Assembly: GCA_964006375.1 (NCBI GenBank)
Contig: OZ023268.1
Span: 82,967,835-83,031,834, forward strand
From: Tillus elongatus
Taxonomy: Eukaryota > Arthropoda > Insecta > Coleoptera > Cleridae
DNA: 64,000 nucleotides
Direction of reading: 5' to 3'
In this document: piece by piece, positions 23,783-34,664 of the stretch
Layout of the letters: each line of letters opens with the position of its first letter
How positions within the stretch are numbered: position 1 is the first letter of the stretch
Translations under genes and position numbers: made by a program
The notes under the pieces: model-generated
The model's input: the letters and a program-made list of their open reading frames with translations, nothing else
Told to the model about the DNA's origin: nothing
Databases searched by the model: none

Positions 23783-24348
23783 CTCCTGATTGTGAATATT
23801 TAACTGTTTTGGCTTATTGTGAAGTAAAGCATGTTGAAATCAGTGTTTTCCAAAGGCAATCTGCAATTATCCTCATAAATTCTGAAAAGTTACGTTACCG
23901 ATCAAACCTTCGAACACTGTCATCATAATGTTGTTACTGACAAAGGTGTTGGGAGGCTAGGATATATAAGAAAAATAATTGTGATTGTTAAATGGCTCTG
24001 TCTGTCTTCGTGTGTCCCACCAACTGTCAAAAATACGCATGAGTGAAATCTCCTAAAATTACGCTATCGACTCAATGAGAGATAACGAGTTTTAAGCGCC
24101 GCTACAGTGTTTACGAGGTCGTTACCGAGTTAACGGGGCCGCAACTACGCTACCTTTGGCAGCATTCAATGCCTGTAAATTTAAATTTCGAAATATCTTT
24201 GAGCAACGAAGTTCGAACTATTTTGGAGAATTACATATTACGAATTTCGAACTACTTCAACATCGCTAGTGCGAACATATTTTCGAACCGAAGGTTCGGT
24301 TCAGGTTCGGTTCTAAATTCCGAAGCCTCGCACACCTCTAATCTAAGT

Positions 24349-24813
24349 AGTCTGAAAAGGAAAGTATCTGCCAAATTATAACCATGGCAGTATTTTTCCT
24401 TTTTAATCGCCTGGATGATTTCGTTTTAGTCAACTTAATCAAACTGGTTTTCCAGCAAAAAATGTTTTCTTAGAAACAAATTCTCTGTTAGTGAATGTTC
24501 TTAATAAGAATTCACTAATATCAACAATTAAAAAATATCTGCTGAAAATTATAATTTTAGATTCAAAGGTGACACAGTTATCTAGGCATTTTGAAGAAAA
24601 ATGAGAACTAGGTCGAAACGTATGGAATCTGGAAACTATTGTTTCTATAAAATATTAAAGTGAAACAAAAAAGATGTTAGATGGATTGCGTGAGACCGAG
24701 AACCCCGGCTGGCAGCGTTATCTGTCGAACACATTACTGCTTGGCCAGCGAGACTACGTAATGAGTGTTTGTTCACGTGATGTTATATCAATAGCGTATA
24801 GGTAAACCATTGA
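24349..24813. other. Intron sequence; one hairpin
   Basis: Hairpin at 24488-24518 (TTAGTGAATGTTC / AAGAATTCACTAA). Nothing else recognised. Confidence 0.5.
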
Positions 24814-24827
24814 TCTTTTCACTATAT

Positions 24828-25055
24828 TGATTGTTGTTGCCCTTACTTGGTGAAACTTGTCCATACTGCATACAGACTTGGAGAATACTTCTCTAGCTTC
24901 AAGCTGTCAAGCAGCGAAACTATAGTCACAGAAGCATTGAAGAACATCCTAGAACTTCCAGAATTCGAAGGGCCACTTGCTCCAGTTAGCTCACGCGCTG
25001 GCTACGTCCTTCACCACTAAAAACCAACAGTGAAGCTAGAGAAGTATTCTCCAAG
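24828..25055 (+). mobile_element. Fold-back element with 14-bp TSD
   Basis: 24814-24827 and 25056-25069 are identical (TCTTTTCACTATAT). Inside, 24874-24901 and 25031-25058 are perfect 28-bp inverted repeats (starting AGACTTGGAGAATACTTC); the right arm overlaps the first bases of the repeat flank. A leading segment TTGTTGCCCTTACTTGGTG lies outside the left arm. A second copy at 40096-40300 has the loop inverted relative to its flank. Non-coding. Confidence 0.82.
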
Positions 25056-25069
25056 TCTTTTCACTATAT

Positions 25070-25744
25070 GCTACATTTTCAGTTTGAAAACTTAATTGGG
25101 GCCGTTCATCAAGTTACAACTATAGTGTATTGTAAAAATGTATTGAACCACACATTTAATTACAATCACATCATTTTTAATTTCATGCATCTATCATTTT
25201 GAACGTCGTGCGAGAGCGGGCTGGATGTACTTAGCTTTCGCTTGTGTCTGGTGTTGTCAACGATTTTAGGATTTTAGTCGCCAAGATTTCGCAAACGCCA
25301 GTTCAGAAAGTATGCTGTACTTGATATTTCTATTGTTTGCTCCTGTGGTATGTATCAATCTGCGCATGGCAGCTAACTACCCTGTCTTTGTCAGGCATTT
25401 GACTTTACCAACTTAAGTCGTTTCAATTCATGTCTAAGATTTTATTTTTAATTTGGAAAAAACTCGAAATTTTGTCAACCAAATTACTTGAAATTCACAA
25501 CAGAGGTTTATTTGCATAATTTCTAGCTACATGTAAAGTCCCATTACAGTTACTCCAATACTTTCAAAAATAAAGTGCATTCAAAATATTTTTGTATATT
25601 TTTGGGTGAAAAAAATCTACCTTATAGCTGATTTATGAACTCGTCCGTGTTCTTAACAAAATGAAGATATGTGCCAAGTTTCGTTCACATCAGTTGAGTC
25701 TTTTTTTCGTTATCACTGTTATGTTTATTTAAATCATACCTGTC
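25070..25744. other. Intron sequence, nothing recognised
   Basis: AT-rich, with no ORF of note and no repeat that I could pair with another locus. Confidence 0.5.
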
Positions 25745-26330
25745 TAATTGTAGTCAATATGTGTTTTATAATAGCTATAAATCGACTGAATTAATTGCTA
25801 CATCTGGTGTTCCTCAAAGGATCAAACTTGGGGCCCTTATTATTTATTTTATTTACTAACGGCTTCAGCTTTTTTTTGCCCTCTGAACACCTGCTCTTTG
25901 CTGACGACTTGAAGTTATATTCTTCAGTAAACTGTTTTGATTGTACTGAACTTCAGAAATCAATTGATATAGTTTATGATTTTTTTTTTCTCCCTCAGGC
26001 CTCGTCTGCGGCCTCGCCGCCCCGATAGTAAAAGTTGATGATTGGTATGACCTTAATAATCTATGTTTGAACTTGCTAAAGTCTAGTGCTGTTTCTTTTA
26101 CGAGAAAACAAAACCACTTTATTTTCTCATACACTATAAATAATGTTCAGATCAAAAGATCAAATACTGCTAGGGATTTGAGAACTACATTCGAGTCTTC
26201 TATAGAATTTGATTTACATGTGCAGGAATTGATCTCAAGTGTATCTCGTATAATACAGTTTTTGTTTCAAAACTGTCGGCAATTTAGTAATGCTGTTGCC
26301 TTGAAGAGATTATACTTTTCACCTGTGAGA
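25745..26330 (+). pseudogene. LINE reverse transcriptase fragment
   Basis: Reads SGVPQGSNLGPLLFILF-like sequence near 25803, LLFADDLKLYSSV (25892-25930, the FADD catalytic box), then LNNLCLNLLKSSAVSFTRKQ and a thumb fragment to VALKRLYFSPVRTK. A short A-tailed GC-rich insert (25982-26032) breaks it. The same family appears at 58090-58900. Jockey-like. Confidence 0.8.
25982..26032 (-). mobile_element. Tiny GC-rich A-tailed insert (SINE-like)
   Basis: Minus-strand reading: CTATCGGGGCGGCGAGGC, CGCAGACGAGGCCTGAGG, then GAGAAAAAAAAA. Flanks 25971-25981 (AGTTTATGATT) and 26033-26043 (AGTTGATGATT) form an 11-bp duplication with one mismatch. The same core with a 13-14-bp duplication is at 59010-59071. 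It looks like the 3' stub of an A-tailed SINE. Confidence 0.72.
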
Positions 26331-26332
26331 AC

Positions 26333-26735
26333 GAAGATTGACTCTGGATTCCGGGTCACTCGGGGGTCAAAGGCAATGAAGAAGCTGACAGTCTCGCGAA
26401 GAGAGGATCAGCAGAACCACTTATGGGACCAGAACCAGTCCTGGGTGTATCGAAAGGCACGGCCAGGGGAACCATCAAGTACTGGGTACAGCATAAGGCA
26501 CACTGGATAGATTGTCCAGGGCTCAGTCATGGAGACACTAATTGGAGATCCCGGTTCAAAGAGAGCTGTGGAGCTGCTAAATCTTAGCAGAGGACAGCTC
26601 AGGAACATAACAGGACTCTTGACAGGACACATGGCTGTCAAGAAACACCTGCATAAAATGAGGCGGTTCGAGGGTGACCTGGCATGCAGACTCTGAGGCG
26701 AAGGGGAGGGATCAGCCCAGCACATCTTGTATGTT
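26333..26735 (+). pseudogene. RNase H/C-terminal fragment of an R1/I-like LINE
   Basis: One frame reads WIPGHSGVKGNEEADSLAKR (RNase H end), then a C-terminal region (SRGQLRNITGLLTGHMAVKK in a shifted frame) ending near SAQHILY. Such GHSGxxGNExAD tails belong to RNase H-bearing insect LINEs. It abuts the preceding RT fragment in the same orientation but is a different lineage. Confidence 0.8.
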
Positions 26736-27720
26736 TCTTACTTCGTATATATGTCCAGATTTGCATAGGATCTGTAGAAATTGTAGCTTGTATTTTTTGT
26801 AAGTAGTAAGCAATTCTACTCTTATATTTAATTAATTCACGTAAATGCTTAAAATCATTATAGTAAACAAAATTTTTGGTTTTTTTAAATTTGTTTAATA
26901 GATATGCCTTTAGTTTGATACCGGATATTATGTCATCCATAAACCAGGCAGGATAATAATGCTTAAATGTTTTATATCGTGGAACACAAATCGAAAATTT
27001 TATAAAGTTTATTATGAAAGGCCTCACAAGCTGCATTGACTTCGGAAAAATTATTTGAGAAACACCAGTTCATACTTAAAAGTAATTCATACAATAGTGG
27101 AAAATGCTTTTCTAAAATTATATGACCTTTGTTCACTGTGCATAGGAAAGCTCTGGGAAAGCGTGGGGGCAATAAATTCACCAGTCATTTTTAGAGCTGG
27201 ATGATGAACATCCTCATGTGTGAACGGAATCTCTCTACAAGCAGATACACCAGACGAACTGGAAAACACAAGATCAAGCAATCGGTTGTTTGCATTCAGT
27301 ATGCTATTAAGCTGTTTTAGTCCAACAGATTCTGCGAAACATTTAGCTGTATTGTTCCTAAATTCGTTAGTTTCAGATGCAAAATGGAGAATGTTAAAGT
27401 CACCCAGCAGTAATACGTTCTCCACATAAACAACAGACGACTCTGAGAACAAGTCAACAAACAGTTCAAATATGTCATTACTAACATTAGGTTGTATATA
27501 GATTCATAGATAAAAATTAATTATTGATGACATTGTACATTTAACACCAACAATATCAATAACAGGAATAGCTCTTTTAATATGATCTAGGTCGACGGTG
27601 CAGGACTGAATATTACCATTTATACACAATAGCGATCCGTCCACCACTGGCCTGACCAGATCGTCCCAATCACGATCAGATCTAAATACAATATATTAGT
27701 TTAAATTATGCAACTCACTC
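26736..27720 (-). pseudogene. Jockey-type LINE fragment: endonuclease and linker
   Basis: Minus strand from 27720: endonuclease pieces (DDLVRPVVDGSLLCING, then VENVLLLGDFNILHFA, then LDLVFSSS), the linker SEQRSYNFRKAFSTIV, and WFMDDIISGIKLKAYLLNKF ending TYIRSK near 26740. The RT domain is absent, so the copy is cut at its 3' side. Frames are shifted several times. Confidence 0.8.
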
Positions 27721-27737
27721 TCAAGGACATCGTTTTG

Positions 27738-27866
27738 CATATTTCGAACTTCGAACTACTGTAACATCGCTGGCGTGTAAAATTTTTTGAACTGAAGGTT
27801 CAGTTCGAGTTCAGGTTCGGTTCGAGTTCAGGTTCGGTTTGAAATTTCAAGCTTCACACACCTCTA
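27738..27866 (+). repeat. Right end of a TAGAGGTGTGC hAT-like element
   Basis: Matches 24230-24340 (TTCGAACTACTGTAACATCG, then repeated AGTTCAGGTTCGG) and ends CACACCTCTA. The motif GGTTCGAGTTCAGGTTCGG is locally duplicated. No matching left end found nearby. Confidence 0.8.
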
Positions 27867-28163
27867 GTGCAAACCATTATCCTTTTGAAATAGTGCAAAC
27901 CATTATCCTTTTGAAAGTAACAAGAAAATGAAGCATTGCTGTTGGGCTTATTTAGTTTTTTGACACAATATGATATGATATTGTTTATTTCCTGTTTATG
28001 CCATACCTAGTTTAACCACTCTGGCAATAATAGTCAAATTAAATGTTTTTATTTGGCGGCAATACTGGCTTTTTTAAAGTTGGATTCGAATATGATTATA
28101 CAGCATACATATATATGACATATTCTGCTCTGTTTTAAGATATTATCATGATTTTCTTTTCAG

Positions 28164-28381
28164 AATACTGCATACAAAAAGCAGAAGAAACGAATGACCA
28201 GCACAAGAAATACATTTGGCATTTCTTGAAAGCTTATTTCGATGAGAATCCACGTGCCGAACTTTTGAATCTCCTGGGATATCGGATAGAAGATGTTAAC
28301 AATAAGTTAAATCAGTTTATAGGAAAAGACTTGAAAAATAACATTGATGGACTCGTTGACCAACTTTCTAACATGAATCGG
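28164..28381 (+). CDS. Sec31: Sec31 exon (alpha-solenoid start)
   Basis: Encodes EYCIQKAEETNDQHKKYIW, then a helical stretch with YFDENPRAELLNLLGYRIED. This corresponds to the animal Sec31 segment whose landmark is LLGYR followed by an acidic residue pair. Acceptor TTTTCAG, donor CGG|GTAAGT, phase 1 in and phase 0 out. The remaining residues (NQFIGKDLKNNIDGLVDQLS) are less conserved. Confidence 0.93.
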
Positions 28382-28708
28382 GTAAGTTTTCTGACACATT
28401 TAGTACATTGTTGAGAAGTTTGTTGTGTTAGGTACTTAATTAGTATTAACAGTTATTTTATACTAAGTCTAGGTGAAGTTTGGAACCTGTGGTGAGGACT
28501 GATAAGTACACTTCGGAGAAACCTAGTCCACCACAATACAGTTTTAATCATAACAATAATTTTATCAAAACAAAGTGGCTTTATTATAGGATGGATCAAA
28601 TAAACCGAAAATTACTTAAAATTTCTTATGTATGATTTTACTGCCCAAAATACATATCAAGCATTTGAAGGGTGTTTTATCTTTTCTTTGGGACTACCAA
28701 GTTTGGAA
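28382..28708. other. Intron sequence, nothing recognised
   Basis: Between the Sec31 donor and a dispersed repeat. No feature seen. Confidence 0.5.
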
Positions 28709-29395
28709 ATAAAATTTGGAATTATTACATGAAAATAGTTGACAAACTGGAATTATTACATGAAAATAGTTGACAAACTCTTGTATTTTGGTTTTGAAGA
28801 AGTGTGGACGCTATAAGGTGTTACCCCCCTCAAAAACAGTAAAATTTTTGAATGAATTAAAGTAAATAATATGCAAATGTAGTATTGAAGCGTAGAGGCC
28901 AGTACAAACTAACGTTTAAGTGAACGATTATGTGAAAAGTGTTTAAAACGAGGTTGTAATTCAGATATATAAATTAAGGGACGCTATACGGCGTTAGTGC
29001 CCCGAAAATATCATACCAGATAATTTATGAAAATTAATAGCTGGATAATGTATAACTAGGTCAATGACCATTGCTAAACACGTGTGAGTGAATTTTAAGG
29101 TGTAAACAACATAAATAAAAGTGTAATCAAAGAAGACGCTACCTGGTTGTTGTCATAGAAACCAGAACTGCTTGGACACGAACAATTCGTTGCTAGGAAT
29201 TAGATTAATGCGTTTTTGTCTACAAACTACAATTGAAATTGAAGGTGGAAACCACAAGTATTGACTCATTGTCAAGCATGAGGTCTGTGAATGATCGAAT
29301 GTCAACCAAGGAGTGATAGCTGGAGTAAAAACACAGGTATCCAGCCTTTAAATTACTAAAGCCTTTTGCCTATGAGAACTGTCAAATTTAGCAAT
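28709..29395 (+). repeat. Dispersed ~690-bp repeat, copy 1
   Basis: Aligns along its length with 36168-36835 in the same orientation (for example GGACGCTATAAGGTGTTACC, ATTAAGGGACGCTATACGGC, GTTGTTGTCATAGAAACC). Contains a local tandem of GGAATTATTACATGAAAATA at the start. No ORF in common, no LTR or TIR identified. Confidence 0.8.
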
Positions 29396-29633
29396 CTCAT
29401 GTGATTTGAAACGTCAAAATTGGCAACTTTTAGGCAAAGAACCTGAAACGAATACAGGTTATGTACAGAAAATGTGGCAAGAAGAATGTTATACAAACCC
29501 TTAAGTTTCAGCTTCAACCGTCATACTCCTTTATTTTACTAAAATATTTCCAGAAAATTCATTTCGAATAAACCCTTTCTCTGATGCTTTGGCAGTAGTT
29601 TTAGTTACAGTGTTTATCGTTTAATGGTCTAAT

Positions 29634-29780
29634 TCTTAGCGAATTTTCGTAGAAAAAATTCGCTAATTGGGAGACCACCACTTTTGAATTTTGAAAAGAT
29701 TTCTTCAAATGAGCGCGAACTAGGCCACCTAGTTAGTTTCAGTTTTTATCTGCTTTCTTATATATTGGGTGACATATTTC
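29634..29780 (+). repeat. Hairpin/TA-module repeat, unexpanded
   Basis: Hairpin 29636-29666 (TTAGCGAATTTTCGTAG... paired with AAAATTCGCTAA), then GAGCGCGAACTAGGCC and only TTATATATTGG where other copies have a long TA tract. Confidence 0.7.
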
Positions 29781-29980
29781 TATGGTAAAGCTCGATATAT
29801 CCGTTATTATATAAGGTACGAGAAAAATTTTTATACGATAATGGTAAGGTGTCTTGAGCTGCATCTTATAAAATTATGTTTACAATCGCAGGCTGGCCCA
29901 TGTCGTTTTTTAATTAAACAGGCTTTATGTATTTGCATTTTTTCATTTTCCATCGAAATATAATGCATGCTTGTAAGAAT

Positions 29981-30311
29981 ATAAATTCGGGACGCTGCAA
30001 GTGCGTTATGGTAGTGAATTTTCATTAAATGCTTCAAATTTTAATAGCTCAATTTGCTATTAACCTATAAGGTTCGTTGGCCAGGAAACCAGTTTTTTCG
30101 GCAACATTTTAAGTTTATTTTCGGAAAATTTTTGTACATTTTCAAACAATAAAGTTCTTTTGATGAAATATGGTACATTGTTTCTACTATGTGTAGGTTA
30201 TACTGGTAACCAAATTTGATGCCTGCTTTCTTAAAAAAAGGCATTTGCTATTAAAAACGTTTTTATGAAAATTCACTACCATAACGCACTTGCTGCATCC
30301 AGACTTTTTAA
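29981..30311. mobile_element. ~330-bp MITE, GATGCAGCAAG family
   Basis: Left end GGGACGCTGCAAGTGCGTTA; right end mirrored AGTCTGGATGCAGCAAGTGC. The interior aligns with 13012-13342. Confidence 0.82.
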
Positions 30312-31022
30312 CTTTCTGAAATCTATCCTTATTGAATTGGGTTAGACAAAAAGCAAATGTAATCACAAAAGTTAAAATGTGAAGACAAAAGACTTGTAAC
30401 AATTTCCTTGCTTTCTGGTCTAGTAAGAACCTGTTACAATATAGAAACCTTAGGCTAGAGTACTATGCTCTCCTGAGTATGAGCTTTAGATGATCTTCAA
30501 ACCTTAACTATGAAAAATAAGTCCCAGACTCTTAACCTTGTTTGTGAAAGGAATTAGGACATTCTCAATATGAATATAAAAATTTTGGATAACAAATTGT
30601 TTGTTGTTTTCATTTGCAAAACACATAAGTTGAAGTTGGCTGAGATTTAACATCAAATTATTTCTCAGGGACTGATCTACCAGCTACCAGATCTTTATTA
30701 ATATATGAGCAGGCTTGTAAGTAGTCTTCTTTTAAAAAGTGATAATATACTGGAGTTTTGTCCAGATAGGCTTGTGTCTTGCGATATATGATTCGACCAG
30801 CAACCTTAATGACCCATCAAAACAAAATAAATATACAAATAAAAAATATTTTCATAGATCAGCAACTTTTTGATGAGCTTGTGACACTCCATAAATCACA
30901 CATGGTTTTCATTGGTGTGCTTTTGGTGGATTTTGACTTTTTGACAAACATTTTTTTTGACATTTTTTAGGTTCTATTATTCTGGAAGTAACTATAATAA
31001 TTACACCTTTTTTGTATTTCAG
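30312..31022. other. Intron sequence, nothing recognised
   Basis: AT-rich; ends in the acceptor of the 31023 Sec31 exon. Confidence 0.5.
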
Positions 31023-31110
31023 ATAGAAGATTTTGAAGAAAAATCTGAACCTTTTAAATTGATGAAACCATCGAAACCAGTTCAGCATTTTAAGATTAAA
31101 ACAGGAGATG
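31023..31110 (+). CDS. Sec31: Sec31 exon (variable linker)
   Basis: Short 88-nt exon encoding [20 protein letters not shown] and then a few residues ending KTGD. This is the poorly conserved acidic linker that precedes the [11 protein letters not shown] motif in animal Sec31. Acceptor TTTCAG, donor G|GTTAGT. It is accepted because its phases (0 in, 1 out) link the flanking conserved exons exactly and the next intron is only 58 bp. Confidence 0.85.
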
Positions 31111-31168
31111 GTTAGTCACCTTATTGTAGAATATTTAAATATTTTTACCTTGTTTTTTTCTGCTTCAG

Positions 31169-31279
31169 ATATCGAAGGCCTAATAACACAAGCACTGTTG
31201 TTGGGTAATGTTGAAGCAGCTGTCGAATTGTGTTTTAAAGCCAAACGTTTTGCAGATGCTATTATAATTGCCATGACAG
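31169..31279 (+). CDS. Sec31: Sec31 exon (alpha-solenoid)
   Basis: Encodes [20 protein letters not shown] followed by [17 protein letters not shown]. This is the strongly conserved solenoid repeat of Sec31. Acceptor TGCTTCAG, donor G|GTAAAG, phase 1 on both sides. A 3.1-kb intron with a gypsy 3' half follows. Confidence 0.95.
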
Positions 31280-31867
31280 GTAAAGTATTTTGTAAAATAT
31301 TTTTTGATAATTGTTGACCCTCTTTTAAAACTGATATGGTTATTAGAGGAGATTTTCATGCTTTGAATTTTACTAGGTCAGAACATGATCCCAAAATCGG
31401 CCATCTATCCAAGTGTTTCCTATGTCCCATGTTAGTTGAATTTAATTGGGTAGTGTTGGCAGATTTTCGAGATTTATTGATTACCTTTCTCAAATAAACA
31501 CATGTTTAAAAGACTTGCTTGTGTTTAAGAAAATTACTGCTGTATAAAAACTATGTCATACCAAGATATTTTTCAATATATTCTGGTGTGTTTATGCTGA
31601 GATAGTAAAAATTGCTAATTATTTAATTACTCATTACCACCATAAACAGGTGCAAGTATTGGTGAGGCTGCGGGCCTCCGGTGGAAGTTTCTTGCCCTAT
31701 TGTTTATGTCACGATGTGTTCCGCATAGGTAGCAAAAGAACTTAAACTCTCTTTCGTCTTCCGAGATAGCGCTTCTGCCTCTATCTCACTGTTTCGTTGT
31801 AGCTGCTTATAGAAGTCAAGAGTATGTATGGTGTTTTGCTGTCGCTGGCATTAGGTTTAATTAATAG
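31280..31867. other. Intron sequence, nothing recognised
   Basis: Lies between the Sec31 donor and the gypsy LTR. A moderately GC-rich patch (31650-31830) has no ORF or repeat partner in this window. Confidence 0.5.
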
Positions 31868-32130
31868 TGTTACATAAAATTAAATGACCGAGTTCTTAAT
31901 TTCAACTTAAAATACTTTTATTTAAGCTTTCTTAAACACAACAACATCAAAAATATCCAAACAAATAATCAATTACTTTTTCCCTCTCATACTTCATGTT
32001 GACATCTCCAGTCAATTTTTACTTGACTTGAATAAGCATACTCGTTGCCTAGTTTCAGAATAGTTCCGATAACTCTTGAACTTCTTGATATTGCGCGCGA
32101 GATTTGAATCATAAGAGCGCTTTTGTAACA
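31868..32130 (-). mobile_element. Gypsy-type 3' LTR
   Basis: The ends form an inverted pair, TGTTAC...GTAACA. Immediately inside (minus strand upstream) is the purine-rich AAAGAGGGGGTAG, a polypurine tract. 263 bp. The pol remnant follows in the same orientation. Confidence 0.8.
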
Positions 32131-32149
32131 CTACCCCCTCTTTAAAGAC

Positions 32150-34020
32150 TGGACGTCTCGTTGAGAGTGGGATAATCTCTTTCATGGTACCTTGCCAGCC
32201 TGTCTCCGTGCACTACTCTTGGTTTGCTAGTCCGTGATTTTTGTATTCGAAACATAACATTATCACTGTGTAGAGACCCTCCCAATTGCATTGTAATTTT
32301 GGGCACTTCCCAATAACTTTCTTCAGATTATAGAGCCTCCTTCGTAGCGCTGCGAGCCTGATGCACAGAAGTCATATCTTGGCTTCATTCTATCACTAGC
32401 TACCTTTATATACTGCCTCGCAAGCTCATGAATTTGTCGTAGCTTCGCTTCTAGAGAAGTGACATAAGATGGAACGTCTTTTGTTTGTTGTCCTTCGGGT
32501 GCACCACTAAACCGGAGATCTATAGGGAGTCGAAGCTCACAAACCAAATTCATTACTGTAGGTGTGAATTGTGGTGTCTCATGAGTTGCAAAGCGATATG
32601 CCATTAGACAGAGTGGTGTCAATTTGTCCAGTTACTTTGTTCTTTTTCCACAAATTTGGATGGATACTGCAGGACAGTCTGGTTGAGACATTCTTCCATC
32701 CCATCAGACTGTTGATGAAGAGGGTTGTCCTGGTCTTATTGATGTCCAGCAGCTTCATGACTCCCTGGAAGACACTCGATTCAAAGTTCCTTTCCTGATC
32801 CGAGTGTAGCTTCATCGGGTCTCCGAACCTCGAGATAACAAGCTCCACCGATGCACTGGACACAGTTTCTGTCTCTTGATCAGGTACTGGTATCGATTCA
32901 GGCCATTTCGTGAAATATTCCACCACTACTAGCAAGTACTTATTTTCACGAGTTGTCACAGGCAAGGGACCTAGGATATCCAAAGCCACTCGTCTGAAAG
33001 GTGTTTTGGAATTGAATATCTGTAATTTTTCTTTAGTTCCCACCTAAAGTAGGTCCTTTTCTGGAGTTACATATATCGCAAGTCTTACAGTGGTTCTTAA
33101 AATCTTCCTGACATCCCATCCAGTAGAATCATTGCCCTATTTTATCTAGTGTCTCATTAATGCCAAAATGACCACCAGCATTGCCATCATGTAGATGTAT
33201 CAGTACTTCAAGTTTCAAACTATTAAGGATGATGCGCTTGAGCTTGACCTCCTTACCATCAGGATTTTCCCATTTTCTATATAAAACATCATCTTTCAGA
33301 ACTAGGGAATGCCATTGTGCCAAGCAGGCCTTTATTCTAGAATGTAATGGTGCTATTTCAAACCACTCTGGGTGTTGTCCAGTATGGAGTCACGAGATGA
33401 CTGGTTGTAGAATTTCATCATCATCTGGTTGACGACAACGTCCTCTAATGGTAACCAAAATTGACCATCACTGTCAATCTGGATGGTGGTGACTTTCACT
33501 GTAGCATTCTTGGTCTCTTGTCTGTCGCAGTGCTTGCAAGTCACAGCCTCACAGGGTCTCCTCGAGAGGGCATTTGCGTTTCTATATTTTCTACCAGCTC
33601 GATGTCTGATTTGGAAGACATACTGCTGTAGCCTTTCCAATCAACATGCTGTTTGGCCTTCTGGATTTTTAAAGTTCATTAACCAGTTCAGGGCTGCGTG
33701 GTCAGTTCTCAGCATCAATTCTTTTCCATATAGATAATGGTGGAAGTCATATATTGATTTTACTGCAGCCAACAGCTTTTTTTGTGTGCACAGTATTTTT
33801 GCTCCGGTTTACTTAAGCGCTCACTGTAATATGCTATCACGTTTTATTCGCCGTCTTGTTGTTGGGATAGTACTGCGCCAATGGCTGTGTTACTTCCATG
33901 TATCTAGGAAAAATGTACCTTGCTTCTTCAGGCACGTCAATATTGCTGTTGAGACTAATTCGCTTTTGAATAAATCAAACGATTCTTGACATCTCGGAGT
34001 TGACAGTTCACCATCAAATG
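32150..34020 (-). pseudogene. Ty3/gypsy pol fragment (RNase H, integrase)
   Basis: Minus strand in order: an RNase H tail (33850-33360; KKLLAAVKSIYDFHHYLYG, LMLRTDHAALNWLMNF, RHRAGRKYRNANALSRRPC), the H2C2 zinc-binding region (33323-33129; HDGNAGGHFGINETLDKI), the integrase core (33043-32579; FRRVALDILGPLPVT, YFTKWPESIPVPDQ, LHSDQERNFES) and the integrase C-terminus (32622-32323; ELRLPIDLRFSG). Several frameshifts and stops. RT, protease and gag are not seen and no 5' LTR was found. Confidence 0.88.
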
Positions 34021-34335
34021 TATACTATGTACTCATTCATAGATAAAATAGGTTTTGTTTGTAACAAAACCCAATTTTTAGCAGTCAATTATTTGCATAT
34101 CGTAGTTCTCCGTCGTTGGGTTTTTCTGGAACGTGATCTGTCTGAACGAGAGGTATACGGTACCTAAAAGCTATGACGAACGTTTTCCATGATAGCCAAA
34201 TTTAAGATATCTCATCATAAGAAACACTAATGGATTTCAAATATTTACTTGTCATGCTGAACAAATTTATTTTGAAAAATTCCCAGCACAATGTAAATAA
34301 ATGCATTACTATTTTTGTTATTATTTTGTATATAG

Positions 34336-34530
34336 GTGGTAGTGATCTTTTGGCCCGCACCCAGGACAAATATTTGGAGCAAAGTGAAGGTTATGTCTCA
34401 TCTCTGATATCTGCTCTTGTCTTGGAGGACTGGGGCTCTATAGTCAACCACTGTGACACTTCCAGCTGGAAAGAAGCTTTAGCTGCCACCCTGACACACT
34501 CTTCAGATGATGAACTGCCATTACTCTGTG
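34336..34530 (+). CDS. Sec31: Sec31 exon (ACE1-type solenoid)
   Basis: Encodes GGSDLLARTQDKYLEQSEG, then SLISALVLEDWGSIVNHCD and SWKEALAATLTHSSDDELP, ending LLC. The motifs LLARTQ.KY and W.EALAA.LT are diagnostic of Sec31 and belong to the ancestral coatomer element (ACE1) crown. Acceptor TATAG, donor G|GTAAGT, phase 1 on both sides. Confidence 0.96.
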
Positions 34531-34594
34531 GTAAGTGCAAATATTTGTTATTAGTTATACTAACATTGCAACAAAAACAAATAATTCCCCCCCC

Positions 34595-34596
<2 letters not shown>

Positions 34597-34662
<66 letters not shown>
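34597..34662. repeat. C-run and (TA)n microsatellite
   Basis: Eight C residues followed by about 60 bp TA, 60 bp after a Sec31 donor. Confidence 0.95.

Positions 34663-34664
<2 letters not shown>

Larger units (their letters stand above)
21077..24340 (+). mobile_element. hAT-like element (TAGAGGTGTGCGAA termini) with 8-bp TSD
   Basis: Termini TAGAGGTGTGCGAAC and, mirrored, TCGCACACCTCTA. Flanks 21069-21076 and 24341-24348 are identical (ATCTAAGT). Subterminal regions are rich in CGAAC/GTTCG motifs. Other copies or ends: 27738-27866, 37540-38464 (inverted), 50057-53183, 54990-55107, 63752-end. This copy is interrupted by a second hAT (21596-23782). Without it the element is about 1.1 kb and non-coding. 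Confidence 0.88.
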
